From: Eudromia elegans
Taxonomy: Eukaryota; Chordata; Aves; Tinamiformes; Tinamidae
Reading direction: 5' to 3'
Length of the DNA: 64,000 nucleotides
Assembly (NCBI GenBank): GCA_003342815.1
Contig: PTEX01000060.1
Location: 1,066,244-1,130,243, forward strand
Shown here: piece after piece, positions 1 through 13,194 of the stretch
Position numbering within the stretch: position 1 is the first letter of the stretch
Layout of the letters: each line of letters starts with the position of its first letter
Notes under the pieces: model-generated
What the model was told of the DNA's origin: nothing
The model's input: only the letters and a program-made list of their open reading frames with translations
Database searches by the model: none
Program-made: the position numbers and the translations under genes

Positions 1-1422
1 CTGAAAGAAAAAAAAAAAAAAGGTGGAAACATTCTTGTCAGACCATAGTAGTGTTGGAGCCTTTCAGTCTTCAGAGAAGGCCTGCTTCCCCTTTATTTTA
101 CAATTTACATTTTTTTTTACAGTTTACCTTTATACAGTTTTCCTTGGTTGTGAAACATGTAATTTCCCTTTAATTTATTGCTGAATTACAATTGTAAAGT
201 AGAATTCAATCCATAAGCAATTTTGGTCTGTGTTTTGTACCCATCTGAGCAAGATAACAGCAGAAAGCTACTGACAAAATATGGTTGACACCTGGTGTTT
301 TCTGAAGGTCTCCGTGATATCACTGCCTCAGCCTACAGCCTGCTACCTATAAGTACCATTGCAGTTTCAGTGTAAGCAGACACTGGACAGGTCCTGTACA
401 TCACTGGCTGTTGGCAGGTGTCATGAACTTGCAGGGGAGAAAGAATGCACCTTAAAGAATGACCTTAAAGTCACTAAATATATTTGAGAAGAAAGAACCT
501 CTAATTTCCATGCTAACATTCACCCCCATATGGAAGCTAACTCTTGGAAAAATAAACCTCAGGGTGCACAAAAGCAAACAATGCTGAACTAAAGAAAATG
601 AATGAGAATGATAGATCAACAAAAGTAGCCAGGAGAGTAGTCTTAGGTTAAAAGTTTGTTGCTCCCTGACTACAGGTGAGCTGAGTAGTCTAATAATTCT
701 TCTGTAAAATGATACTGTAATCAGAGCTGCCTTGAAATTCCCCGCTAAATCCCCATAACTGGAAAATGTTGACTAGCTAAAATTAGTATTTCACTTGGGA
801 ATATAAATAGCAGTGTGAGAAAGAGATTGAGTTTCTAGACAAAAGTGAAAGTCATTCCAGAATTCAACAAGTCTGAGAAATAAGAGTCTTCAGAGTCGCC
901 ATGTGTGAGACTGAAGTGGAAATTGGAATAAACTAGCTGAGAAAGCAAAGATTTAATCTACTTTTCTCATATCTCTGGTAGCTGTTCTTACATTGATTCT
1001 TAGCAGAGGCAGAAGAAAGTGTCCCATTTTCTGATGACTTTTGAAAAAAACTCCAACAAGTGTTCTGTAATATAGAAGAATCATCTTGAAACATGGAAAC
1101 TCTCCTCACTGGATCATAAAATATATTTATCACCTGCTCTATATAATCATATGATCTTTTCTTTCTGAGAACTCAAGAATCCATGTCCTGAAGACTGCAG
1201 TATATGTGGATGCATGTACACCATATTTCAAGCACAGGCTTGAGCCCATGTTTGAGATTAAACTTGCTCCACACCTTCACTGCATAGATGATATGAGCAG
1301 CCGTTCAGTCATGAAATAGAAATCACTCTCTATGCGCAATACAGCAGAAACCTTGAAGACAAGCTACTCTTTAGTGAGGGCACAACCATAGGAGCGGGTT
1401 ACTGCTATTCATTTCATCTTCG
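1..1422. other. AT-rich non-coding sequence
   Basis: No frame here has recognisable protein similarity or splice-bounded coding structure. The sequence is AT-rich and unique-looking, with short A and T runs near the left edge. The only open frame above 60 codons (minus strand, about 933-1133) has no motif I recognise and reads like a chance frame. It could be intergenic or intronic. Confidence 0.6.
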
Positions 1423-1655
1423 CATAGAATCATAGAATCCTTAAGATTGGAAGGGACCTTTAGAGATCATCTAGTCCAATCCCCCATGCACGTGCAGGGT
1501 TGTCTAGAGCATGTGGCACAGGATTGCGTCCAAGCAGGTTTTGAAGATCTCCAGAGAAGGAGACTCCACAACCTCTCTCAATAACCTGTTCCAGTGCTCT
1601 GTCACTCTCACTATTAAGAATTTTTTCCTTAAATTCCTGTGGAAGTTTTGGTCCT
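1423..1655 (-). mobile_element. CR1: CR1 LINE 3' end, 5'-truncated
   Basis: The plus strand reads ATAGAATCATAGAATCC, then GGAAGGGACCTTTAGAGATC and ATCTAGTCCAATCCCC. This is the reverse complement of the conserved 3' end of avian CR1, so the element lies on the minus strand. It continues through the usual CR1 3' untranslated sequence (GAAGATCTCCAGAGAAGGAG, CCACAACCTCTCTCAATAAC) to about 1655, where similarity fades. The 8-bp tail repeat is short, under two copies. Severe 5' truncation is the normal state for CR1 copies. No ORF2 remains, so this is an inert relic. The left edge is well defined; the right edge is uncertain by tens of bases. Confidence 0.95.
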
Positions 1656-3599
1656 CATGCAATAATTTAATGTAGTTCTTTCTACAAAAAACATTGGCAC
1701 AGTTATGCCAATGTTAAGATGTTAGATAAATATCAGAAGATATTGTGTAAAAATAGATTCCTCATTTGTGTTTTTAAGCTCATAAAAATAGGCTTGAATT
1801 TCAAATAGATTGTTCAGATTATTGCTAGTAATAAAGAGCTTCCTGCGTGCCATCTTTTTCTCTCAATTTTCTTGTACTTTATATAATATTAAAATACACT
1901 TAAGATGCATCTTCTAGATGTTACTCAGGATATGGAAAGTAGCTTTTCTAATCACCTTGAGGAGGAGGATGCTGAAATGAACATATTTCTACCTGTTCTG
2001 ACTCCTGTCCTAGTCTCCTGAATGTAACCCTCCTGTATCTAAAAGTCACAGACTACAGATCATCTGACAAGTAGGCATATGCTCTTGTGTTTGATAACTC
2101 CAGTTGATTATCAGCTACAGGAAAGATCTCTTTCATTTGTGTGTGAAATTTTAATCATATGAGGGGAGAAAAATGGCATTATTATGTAATGCACTTCTCA
2201 CTGTGACTGAGAGGAAAAAAAGAATTAAAAACTCTCAAAAAATCTTTGCTTTCCAAAGTTGTTATTTGTGCTTCTGATTAACACATTAGTGCTAATTAAA
2301 TAACCACTTCAGCATGATATATGGGAAATCAGCAGAATAATTCTAATCAACATTGGGATCAAAATACTGGACTAAAAATATACTTCGGTGTCTATGGCTA
2401 TTTGTTTAACATGTCAGTGGAACATTATCAAAAATATAAGGAATATAATATTTACAAAATTAAAAATATATTGAGTAAAACCATTTTTTTTTTTTTAGAA
2501 GAAATGCACTTTGCACACATGTTAAAAAAAAAAGAAAAAAGGAACTGTACTGAAGACTTATGGCACACTATGGAGAATAAATCAATCATTCATAAAAATC
2601 CACTTAGAAAAACAAGTATGATGTCTCCTAATTTATTCCAAGAGAATTTAAACCATATGTCCCATATTACTATATTAATGTACTGTGTCCATAAAACATA
2701 CTTGCTTAAGTGTAGGTTATATATGTATCATTTTACTAGAGGAAAAAAGAATTTAAGCCACAATGGGCACTCCTAAAAAGTTTCAAAATAGGCACAATAT
2801 TTAAAAAAAAGAAAAATAGAGTGGTCTTGCACTGAAACTGATATGGACCTTAGTGGAAACTGCATCAAAATGACCTTTCATGATGCTGGAAAATCAAATC
2901 TGTATCTGAAATCTAAAACTCAGTTATTCATCAGCTGTATTAGATGAAACACCTCACATAACATCTACAATGTGAGAATGGCAAATAATCTAAAACAGAC
3001 TAATGAGTTCTAGTGATTTGTTATGGGGCGATTTAAGAAGTTACCATCCCCAGCTGTCTGTTCTTCCCTTCTGCCAGAAATGACTACCCCTAACTGAGCT
3101 GACAAAACAAGTGAGATGTTTGTTTCTTAGCCAAAATAATTTTTGGCAACTTCAAACTGCTGTCAACTTCAGGTTTTGCTCATGACACTCATTGAACACC
3201 ATAGTATCAGAGGGCTTTGATTCATGACCCCTTTTACATTTAGCAGAGGAGACCAATAGTGTGGGTAAAGTGGGTCACCACTTATAGCTGTGGAGACAAA
3301 ATGAATAAGAGGCCTCAAAGGAAGCAAATGCAAATATGATAATTGGGAATTGCCTCATAAATTTTAGTGTGGTATATTGCCACCCTTTTTCCAAGAATTC
3401 AACCTATCAGCAAACTGTGTTGTAATGACTGAAGTATATTGACTACCTAGAGTAGGCAATATGCCAGAATAAAATTTTCTACTGCTTAAAACACTATATT
3501 AATTTTACAAGTCTTCCCCTTCTAAAGTTTTATCTTGAAAGTTATTTTATGATCTGGAAATTCCCTTTTGGTTAAATGGACTAAAGTCATGGAAGTGAT
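1656..3599. other. AT-rich non-coding sequence with a chance 151-codon frame
   Basis: Very AT-rich. The open frame at 2321-2776 (+) encodes a Lys/Asn/Ile/Tyr-rich sequence interrupted by poly-Phe and poly-Lys stretches that come from T and A runs. It has no recognisable domain, and I do not annotate it as a gene. No repeat family is recognised in the rest of the stretch. Confidence 0.55.
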
Positions 3600-3895
3600 T
3601 GTCACGGCCCTGAGTTATATGGTAGCTCCCTATGTGCTGGATCCCAGGGTCAGTGGGGCTGGTGGTGGCATCATGGCCAGGTGGTGGTCCATGGGTTGGG
3701 GTCCAAGGCCATGGCTGGTCTGGGGCTGTGGTGAGGCTGGAGTCTGGCACCACTGCAGCCTAGTGGGGCAGTGATTGATGGCCCCAGGCTGAGCTGAATT
3801 GGTTCTGGACAGGTTTGGAGAGCACCCGAAGGAGCCTGGATGACACCATTAGGGTCCATCGGTGCCCTCAGAGCCTTGACAATGATCCAGGGCAT
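3600..3895. other. GC-rich island of unknown origin
   Basis: This block of about 300 bp is markedly richer in G and C than the AT-rich DNA on both sides. On the plus strand it is G-rich, with repeated GGTGGTGG, CCATGG and GGCCATGG-like words. Both strands have short open frames (for example a Pro/Thr/Ala-rich minus-strand frame at 3671-3895) that overlap in several phases, as expected when GC content lowers stop-codon frequency. I recognise no protein family. It could be an old insertion, a retrocopy fragment or a small regulatory island. Confidence 0.4.
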
Positions 3896-4112
3896 TAAAA
3901 TTTCATCCCTGCTTTTCCTTATTATTTAAAGAACTATTCTTCTGCACATCTAGAAGCAGCACAGGCTCAGAAATATACTCTGTCATGCTTGTCTGAGATT
4001 GTTAGATGAATTGGGGAAAAAGAGCTAAATTTTGATGAAGTTTCTAGTGCAGACCTGGGCTCTTAGTATCTGAATGGACCTAGGAAATTCTGATATCATG
4101 GACTCCAAACTG

Positions 4113-4133
4113 CCATGGTATTACCATGGTAAT
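4113..4133. repeat. Overlapping CCATGG palindromes
   Basis: CCATGGTA is followed after one base by TACCATGG (4113-4129), and ATTACCATGGTAAT (4120-4133) is a second perfect palindrome overlapping it. Function is unknown. At this length a chance origin is possible. Confidence 0.6.
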
Positions 4134-4884
4134 GTATTTCAAAAGGAAGCCTAAAAGAGGAAGAGTTCCTCTATTGCATATAAGGCAGCTGATTACAGGA
4201 TTCACGAAGTGGGAGATACAAATTAGTCATCATTACTCCATGGTTTCTTGAAATTCAAGCTACACATCCAATTGAAACAGGGACCACAGAATAGATTGTG
4301 AACAGACAGTGGGCACTTCTCAGGAAACTGTGTCAAAGCACTAAAATCTTGAGACCAAAAAGATGGGGGAAAAAAACAAGTAAAGAAAAGAATTCAGAAG
4401 CCTAGTTATTAGATCACTCAACAAGATTTGGGGAGAGCATGTGATTTCCACTTCTTGGATAGTTTCCATTTCTAAATTTGGCATGTAGAAGGGCATTTGG
4501 ATGTTCATTGCCCACAGGTAGAGTGATTAGAGGATTTGGGTTTGAGTTCCTGGCACCCAACATGAGTCACTTTCTGTTACTCCTTCAGGAAGGAAACTCA
4601 GAAGTCAAATGCAGATATCCTAAGTCTTTCAGATCCAGGCATCGAGACACAGATTCACTCCACTGCACACCGGGTACTGCAGTGAGGAAATTAAAGACAG
4701 CAGCCTAACTGTCCTCTGGGGGGTCATTGAGATGTTCAGTCAGATGAAACCTACCTCACTCTGTTGACAACAAAAAACAATAAAGATAAATAAGCTTCTA
4801 AATTAAGCACTTCAAGTACCTAACCAAAATTAAGATGAATCTGAGTCTTAATCCTTAGATACCAAAATGATTAAATTATAAGTA

Positions 4885-5010
4885 CTTAATGAGGTGCTCT
4901 GATCTCCCCCTTTGCCTTTTAGTATCTCAGTTTTTCGACTGTAAAATAGAGATAATGCTATCCTGTCTTAAAAAACAATATTGAAGTTAATTCAAGGCTA
5001 TGTATCCAAA
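4885..5010 (-). mobile_element. MIR/CORE-SINE-like relic
   Basis: The plus strand reads AGTATCTCAGTTTTTCGACT, then GTAAAATAGAGATAATGC. This resembles the reverse complement of the conserved MIR-type segment that carries 'gaggaaactgaggc' and 'ttatccccattttacag'. The match is old and degenerate. A related L2- or L3-derived tail would look alike. Boundaries are approximate. Confidence 0.5.
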
Positions 5011-6949
5011 GACCGTAGAATTATTTACCTCACCTGGATAAGGGAAGTGGGCACAACTCTCTAGAAGAAGAGAAGTGAATAGATCTGAAAAAGAAAAGAT
5101 AAACCTTAAAGAAAAGCATTGGGATGAACATTGATTTCTTATTGTTAGAGAAGCCAGACCTCGGCAAGCACAAAAAGTTTTGATTCTTCTTAGTGTATGA
5201 ACTATGTTCCAGGGCAAGCTGAAAAACACATCTGTTCATTCTCAAACTGAAGCAGGAAGTTTTAGCTCAGAGAGTTGTATATATGCTTTTTTAACACTTC
5301 CATGCTGTCTACAGTATTATGTTTCGAGCATGATTATATGGAATTGTTTCCACCGAGGCTTGTACTCTTTTATATATATGTATATACGCCAGTGATTTCC
5401 TCTTACCCTCTCTCCCTCTTTGAAAAACAGGTGACTTTGTCAATTACAAAATACTCATGATCAACTGACTAATTTGAAATCACACCTAGTTTCCATATAT
5501 ATGATCTCAGATCACCTCTTATAGCTACAAGATGTTGTGTCTGAGAGTGGACAATAGCAGAGGCAGGGGTGGGAAGCTCTTGTTATGGTGATGCAATTTA
5601 TTTGATTGCAGTAATTTCCATCAATACAAAATATGAGACAAAATAATTATTAACTGTAAACTGGAGTTCTGAACAGCTTCTTTGGAAGCTTTTGTCTCAC
5701 CAGTATGAGTGATCAGTATTCATCTAACTAGATTGTTACTATCAGAACATGAAATGTCCAATCTGAGCTAGTCATCTACTCTTCTACAGTCAATGAAGAG
5801 AGAGAAAGTGTCTCAAAAGGGCAGATTATCATATTTATCTTAGCTACACATCCTACACATAGGATAAGCTCCAGAATTGTCTTTCTTAACTGATTATATA
5901 TGGGGTCTGTAACAGCTTGAGGTACGTGACATGGATGCCTCCCTATGTTTAGATACTGAATGTGGGGCTTGTTTTGAATGAGGAAAGAGATCACATTTGC
6001 AGCTAGAAGATTTTCAAAGCCTTTCTTATAAAATATCAGAAGATATATTTATATCAGGGAGACAATAGGCTTTACTTCACATGTCAGTGAATAAAATTAA
6101 TTTTCTTGAGGTTTGCTTAATTTGATTTTCAGTTTGGAAATTGTGCTTGCAATGGAAGGGCAGGCCTATGATGTTGGACAATATTCTATTTGGGCCTTTT
6201 TAATTAAATGGCTGATTCCATAAAACACAAACAATTTGCACAGAAATAAGTTAATTTAGTACACTTAATTAAACATTATATATTGGAGCCACGCATCAGT
6301 GATTTGAGTTATATCAATGGACCATTTCATTTATCGAGGCTGACAGTCCAAGTTCTTAAATATAACGATAAATGGCTTCCCTTCAGTGGAATGATACTTC
6401 AACTTGGCACTTTTCTGTCTTTTTTTAATGCTTTAGAGACAACTAGGAATGAACAGTTTGGGAGCATCCTAAACAGGCACTCTTCTCTTTGATTAGTTTC
6501 TATAGTCTATCCCACACCTCAAAATCTTCAGGGTTTTATGGAGGTGGTCATGCTTACCCTTAGAGTCTAATTTTTACAATAAGTGTCTATTCAGGAGCAC
6601 ATTTATATAATTCTCGTGTCTCTTTCTAGGTTACCCAAGTAATTTTGAAAAAAAAAAAAGCAACTCTGACTTTGTGAGACAGACATCTGGCTCCATTTAA
6701 TGTTGAGGAACATAACACGTCTCAGGTCAGAATGCATTTTATTTTACTCACTAAATGGCAAAGAACCATTTCTCCTTTCACGTTCCTTGATAATATAGAA
6801 GGAAATAATTCTGCTTCATCCTATTTAATTCAGTAAAATTAATCTCTTTGGAAAAATAAAAGCCTTGTAGCTTACTTAAAGAAACTTGTTTGGATGAAAT
6901 CCAGCAAATGATATCTTAATCACGGTTTTTGTTGAGGTTGACCTTTTCC

Positions 6950-6980
<31 letters not shown>

Positions 6981-8136
6981 CCTTCAAGGTATGACTTACT
7001 TTACATAAAGCTGTTGAACTTCCATAAAAAATCTAAATAAAGAACTAGCAAGTACAATTGGTACTTGAGGGAAGCTGTAATTTTGTTGCTGCATGCTTTT
7101 AGTTTTTCTCCTGGATCTTTGGTCAGGCTATGTACTGTAGGACAACCAGATAAAAGTCATTATGCACTACTAGTTCGAGAATAAGCTAACCAAATAGCCC
7201 AGAAAAGACTTGGAGAAACTGTTTATTATCTTATTACATTATTTTGAACTTCCGTCTCAGCAATTGTTTTAGCAAATCTTCTGGCTTCTTTGATCCTTAA
7301 AATTAGTTTTATCTTCTTGCAAATCAAATTTCTCTTATCTGGTGTGGTTGTACTTTAAGAGCTCTGTGAGTTCTGAGGCTGATGGTATGAATTATTGAAT
7401 GGCTTGCTCCAGCTGTCTGGATGCTTGCCTAGTTTTACTTGAGATGCCCTGGATGTCCCAGGATGCCCCTTCGGAAAGGCATAAGTCTCGCAATAACCTT
7501 GTGTCATATTGATTAGTCCTGTGGGTGTCTCAACTGGCACTAGGTACCTATGTTCAGGTGATAGAATTGCACTTGTTACATTATTTCTTTAGGTTTACCT
7601 AAAATACCAAAATAGTCTCAAGAATGTAGTCACTTCCTACTTTCCAGACTGCAAATTATAAACAAGGGTTGTTCTTGTGCACTTTTTGCTTTTCTACTGT
7701 TGACTTGCCTCCTGATCTTCTGAGAGACGGTAAGGTTTTGATAAAATAAAACTCTCCTCTGTTTATATATATATATATATATAAAACAGACATGATCCCC
7801 AAGAAATCATCATTTTCTAGAGAAAACTCCTCTTCATACAGTTACTACAAGAAGGACTTTAACCATCAAGATCACAGTCACAAACATGGAACTTCCTCCT
7901 ATTAGTAGAATCAATTTCTGTGCTCCCTTACTGTATGTGAAACCAGAGCAGCACCCTCAATTTCATATTCTGCTGAGAGTATTTATTTTCTTAATTTCTT
8001 TGGATTTCTATAGGACTAGAGGATGCAGAGAAATGGTCTTCCTACTATTGGTTCCACCTGAAGGTGTCAAAGGGTGTTTTTTAGTGTGAAGTGAGTTGGT
8101 CCTCACTTCCATGCTCCTGGCTTCTTCCCTAATTAG
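5011..8136. other. AT-rich non-coding sequence
   Basis: Unique-looking AT-rich sequence with poly-A near 6650, a T-rich run at about 6960-6980 and a short (TA)n tract at 7764-7783. The open frames of 60-70 codons have no motifs I recognise. Nothing here supports a gene. Confidence 0.55.
7764..7783. repeat. (TA)n microsatellite
   Basis: A run of alternating T and A about 20 bases long. It is likely length-variable. Confidence 0.9.
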
Positions 8137-9002
8137 TTAAACTGGAGATGTGTTACTTTGACCAACTGTAACATTTTGGGATGAACCATGTGGTTTCTTG
8201 CCAGAAACGTTCATGCCTCTAGCCACGTTATGGAAGGCTACACAGCCTCCAAAACCATAGCAGAAGTAAGCCACGCAGCAATTGGCCAACTTGGGAAGAG
8301 ATTGCGCATTGCCCCACATTATCAGCAGAGGCAGCAGAAGCACTTGGTTATAAAGTGCTAAGTAGCATACTGATAACACAGTATGGAATTGTACTGGTTG
8401 GGAGAGTCTTCCCTCAGCACAAGGCCACAAAAAATGACCAGGCCATTTTTCTCCTGAAGGATCAGTAGCTCCTAGGTGCTGTAGCCCAAAATTGGGGACT
8501 GAGATAAGGAGTACTATATAATATCTGGAAAGTAGCTTAGAAGTCTAAACAGCTTCTAGAGTTGCTCCAGAAAGACTTCAGTAAGTGTTTCATCCCCCTG
8601 AACAGCCCAGAATATAAGACATAAAGAAGGCTTAGAATTACTTTTTTTTTTCTCTCCTTTCTAGATTATCTTTCTACAATATTTCTGTTCTGATAATAGC
8701 CATAGATTGTGCTTCCTGAATTGCCAGTGGCTCTAGCACAGGTGGTGCAGACATAGTAGCCAAGGTAATTACTTCTTCTGAGGATATATTAGCTCAGGAG
8801 CAGAGGTGTGTTAATGGTGTTATTCTGCCTTCAAAAGCTGAGCCAGGATTTCTGTGTGGATCTGCAGTATGTGGCATGGTCAGGGCTCTTGAAAACACAA
8901 TTCGCCACTGGCGATTGGCACATATTTGGCCAGCCAGAAGCTGCTGATGTTGAGCTTGTGTGGGGGAAAATTGATGCATTTCTGCAAGAAAGCTTAAAAT
9001 AA
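8137..9002 (+). other. Block with several coding-like open frames, not recognised
   Basis: This block is less AT-rich than its surroundings. On the plus strand, one frame is open for 81 codons (8223-8465) and includes EALGYKVLSSILITQYG and VLVGRVFPQHKATKNDQ. A second frame is open for 57 codons from an ATG at 8188. A further 75-codon open stretch at 8720-8944 includes SGSSTGGADIVAKVITSS and MVRALENTIRHWRL. Opposite frames are also partly open, which argues for reduced stop frequency rather than true coding. A T-rich acceptor-like run ending in CTAG lies at about 8641-8664. Each piece begins and ends at stop codons without clear splice sites. It may be a decayed retrocopy or chance. I recognise no family and assign no function. 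Confidence 0.25.
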
Positions 9003-9835
9003 CTACCCCAAGATCAAGTAAATTTTGAAGAAGCCTGGACTTGGTGCATTTTTTTTTTCAGTCTGCCAGAGTGTCTTGAAAGAGTCTGGGACTGAAATAA
9101 ATGCAGTATTCTTAAGTGAAGTGAGTGGTATATAGTTAAGGGTCTTAAATGTCTTCACTCTTGACAAAGATGTAAAGAAATGTGTACCAGCGTACACACA
9201 GATTCATACAGAGATCTTACATTTCACAAAAGAAAAATCCGTATAAGGAAGAGATAATGCATTGTATCCACATACCCTAGCCTCTTGACAATGGTACTAT
9301 AACCATATACACACGGTATATATTACAGATTGAAAGATCTTCTAAGAGTTGTTTTCTTAAATTAGACCACGGCTACCAGGCACAATTGGCAAGCATCTGA
9401 TGTGTGAAATCAGCTGTCTGCAAGATCTAAGAGAAAAGGAAAGCTGAGACAAATTGAGTTCTGTTGGCCTCTCTAGCCTGATTAGTCCATGCTGTCACTG
9501 AAAGGAAAGCTGGATCTTTGGACGCCATTCTTCTGTTGTCTTATATGTCAGCGCTAGATATTTTTGCTTGTTCCCATTAGTACTTTCTTGGAGTCATAAT
9601 TAATTTATATCTGCAAAGACAATTTCCATTTGCTATGACGGTCCTCCAACTCTCTCAGGCCTCTCATATAATAATAAATTGTGTAAACAGGAGGCATTAC
9701 TTCACTTCTGCTCCAACGTTTCACATTTCAAAGGTCCTTAAACTTATTCAGTAATGTGTGTTTAATAAATGAGAATTCAAATGACCTGCTAGTTCTTTCC
9801 TATATTCCTAATGTGGCCTGACTCCAGTGCAGTGC
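9003..9835. other. AT-rich non-coding sequence
   Basis: No coding, RNA or repeat signal is recognised between the coding-like block and the poly-T tract. Confidence 0.55.
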
Positions 9836-9881
9836 TTTTTTTTTTTTTTNNNNNTTTTTTTTTTTTTTTTTTTTTTTTTTT
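9836..9881. repeat. Poly-T tract containing a 5-base N gap
   Basis: There are fourteen T, five N (9850-9854) and then twenty-seven T. The Ns mark an unresolved stretch inside a homopolymer, so true length and content are unknown. No transposon sequence adjoins the tract on either side, so this is not clearly a retroposon poly-A tail read in reverse. Confidence 0.95.
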
Positions 9882-12800
9882 CCCAGTGATGCAGTGATGT
9901 GCCAATCCACTGATCATAACAAGTTATATTTGGAGTCCTACACATGCTCTTGCTGGGAGGATCAGAAGGGTGAATTTATAGCTTCCCAGTTGGATAGAAG
10001 AACCCATTTTTCATACTTCTGTGCACATACAAATGATTAAGAGAAAAAACATGTTTCTGTCCTCTTGACTACAGTCAAATTCAATGATTAGTATCCCAAG
10101 TCCATTCTGTGAAATGCTGAAATCATTTTGTTTAGCATAATTGCTCCATCACTCATGGCTCGTCTTACATAGTTAATAAATGGTACTTGTCAGCAGGAAA
10201 GGTGAGGGAAAATGCAAATTGTTGATTTGAAATGCCTAATTTATGTTGCATTTAGGGTTCTGCATCCGCAGATTCAATCATGTCATGCTCCACCAGTGCT
10301 GGCTACTACCAGTAATTGCTACCATTTTATTTTCTGGAAAAAAAAAGTCTTAAAATAGGACTGTGGTTTGGCATTTCTGTAAAATGAGCTCAAGAGTCTT
10401 GCACTCTCTTATTTCTACACAGATAAATGTCTGCTTTCCCAGAACCCAAACTATTGCAGTGGCTGGAATGGTTAATAAGTTGATGACAGTTTCTCCATGA
10501 AATAACAAGTGGAATAACCTCAGGGAATCAAGGATTTTTCTATTCTGTGAAAGGGACATATGACTGTAGGGTAAACAGGTATAGTTATGCCATCTGTATT
10601 GTTCATTGCATGGGTAACAATGGTGGTGAATATGGATAGCAGAGACATTTTGGTGCATCTTTTGCTTCATCTAATCATCTTTCTGTTCTCCTGGAGTCCT
10701 TTCAGTTTCCTTTTTCAGGAATCAGGAAGCCCTATACAGTCTGCATTGAAACTTGTGCCTCTCTGTCATCACTGCTATTGTTACCACTGCTAGTTAGAGT
10801 AAAGCATATGTAAGATAAGGATGAAGTATGTTGCAGACAAGACTTGTACTGCCTTGTCATTATCTTCTGATGGGTTTTTACAGATTTTGCAGGGTTCAAG
10901 ATGATCATCTGAAATAGGTGGATTTATCATCAATACACCCATATCCAAATTGCTGAGAAAGTGGGTTAGAATGTCATCTGACATTCTCTGAAATGATAGA
11001 GCCAATTATTCTACCTGCTGCTGTTTATCTAAAGGGAAGGATATAAAACATCAAAATATGTAGGTGTAATTATAGGCATAAGAAGAAAAGAAGGCAGTAC
11101 AAGTAGAGGAATAGAGGATTCATGAAATGTAAATGTTTTTTGTCTAAACAGGAAGGGAATAAGAGTTCATGTGAATAGAGTTTGGTCTCTATCTACAGTT
11201 ATCCTTATTATCATTCAAGCAAGACAGACAAGCTCTTGTTCCAAAAGAAGGTGGAAAATTCAAAGCTTTATCTAATTAAAATCAGGTATCAGACACTTCT
11301 CCACTCCGTTCCCATTCCTCCCCTTTTTCTCATCTTGCATCTAGTCATGGTTTAGGTGGATACTCTCCATATGAATCATGCGATAGAGATGTACTTACAT
11401 AAGACGGATCACGGATCATGAGATTTCAGACACAGCAGCACTCGCTTTTTGCATGAGCTGCAACATCACAACTTTTCCTTCGTATGGCTCTTGACATCTG
11501 TCTTACAGGCTCAGAAGTGTGGGAGAGTAAGTGTCTGCCACAAGGCGAATTAATTTTACCATAACATGAGGGCAGGAGCTGAGAGCTAAAAAGTCCTTTA
11601 ACTCCCTGCTCCATTCTAACCCTTTACAGCTGCGTGAGCCCAGGTTTCAGCTTGAGGCACTTCTGAAAAGAGTTGGCCCTTGCACTGAAAAATGCCAGTT
11701 TTAACTCTTAGGAGTTCACACATCATGAATTTGCCTACAGATAAGACTGACAAGTTTGGTTTAGAAACAGTGAGAAATTATTTGTAACATTATTCAGGTT
11801 TTGGACAATGAGAGTATATTTTTATTTCTTCTTCCAGCCAAACTTGAAGCAGGGTTGGAAACTTTGTATGTTCCCTTATTTATTCTCAACCAAAAACTGA
11901 GATTCTTGTGTAAATATTTTTAAATGGTAAAAATGCCTTGTCTCAAATGTGTAGAGGAGGAGAATGGGAGAAAAAGAAAAATCAAGAATGCCTATAATAG
12001 GATAATTTATTTGCCTGAGAAGAAGACAGAAATGAACATGGGTTAACATGTTACAAATTCTGATTTTAGTAACTGTGAACACTCTGCAGGTAGCTCATCC
12101 CTACTCCACCCTTGAATGAATCAGGTCTAAATTGCTCATCCTTTCCAATATTTGCCTGCCAAAGCCTTCTTGTTCAGCCGCAGCTGCTGCTCTGTGATTA
12201 TCCCCTATGGCACCCTCCAAGATTGTCCTCCCCTTGGCATCTGCAGACTCCAGTTTGATACGGTATCTCTGCTATCCTTCCCCTCCCCAAGATGGCAAGC
12301 CAAAGCTCATAAGATCTGAACAGTAATTTTCTCCAAAACATAAAGAGGGAGAGAAACCTGGTATATGGGGAGCTGAACTCATGTCTCTGAATATGTTAGC
12401 AGCTGCACTTTACTGAATATACTTTACAAATAATCTCTTATATGCATATTTCTTATTCTATATTAGTGATGCTACCATTTAATTGACACAAAATTACAAG
12501 ATATTTCAGTTCCCTCTATTCTAATGGGTATACAGTATTTTCCTACATACACATAAAATGTGTCTGGGAGTCTTATTGAGTTCTAGCAGTCTTTACCTAC
12601 TGGCATTGTTGAAGGCACAAAACAATAAAATAGAAGCTAACTAGATAGTAAATAGAAATGAATAGTGAATAAAATTGTAGAATGTGGTTAAAGGAAAATA
12701 ATGTACATGAGAAAACTTATGTCTAAGAGTTAAGGAGAACGATGTGTTCTAGACAAAAGGCTTTATTCTCATACTTATTAGAAATGAAAATAGACAATAT

Positions 12801-13194
12801 TAAAAACTTTGGAGAATTAAATAAAACCTTTTTGTTCCCTGGTGCATTCTTTTTACTCATTCTAAAGTCCGGGAGATATATATATATATATATAAAGAAC
12901 ATTGAGAAAACCAAAATATGTGTAAATGCCTTACTATGGGAAATCAAATTATTTTCTAATACTAAGTACATTTATTGCTAGCAGAGGATTTTTACAAAGT
13001 ATATTTACTTGTTTAACAGGAGTGAATAACTTTCACTATGCAGATTAAATTATACATAGTTCAATCCTCATTCTGAAAGAACTAACTAAAGTTAAGTTTC
13101 AGGAATTAAGTAACAATTACATATATTGTAATTTTGCTCCTAATAGTCTTTCTTTTTAAATTAAATTATTTTTCAATAAATCTGCAGCTGTGAG
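9882..13194. other. AT-rich non-coding sequence
   Basis: No recognisable gene. The longest frame is a minus-strand 106-codon stretch at about 10350-10670 with no motif I recognise. A slightly more GC-rich patch at about 12110-12310 lacks a sustained open frame. A short (AT)n run lies at 12875-12894. Confidence 0.55.
12875..12894. repeat. (AT)n microsatellite
   Basis: About ten AT dinucleotide units in a row. Likely length-variable. Confidence 0.9.

Noticed and set aside
2321-2776. 151-codon open frame on the plus strand
   Set aside because: Composition follows AT-rich DNA, with poly-Phe and poly-Lys from T and A runs; no motif, splice site or promoter evidence.
8223-8465. Similarity of EALGYKVLSS to metabolic kinase sequences
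   Set aside because: The resemblance covers a few residues and the neighbouring open block does not fit the same protein order.
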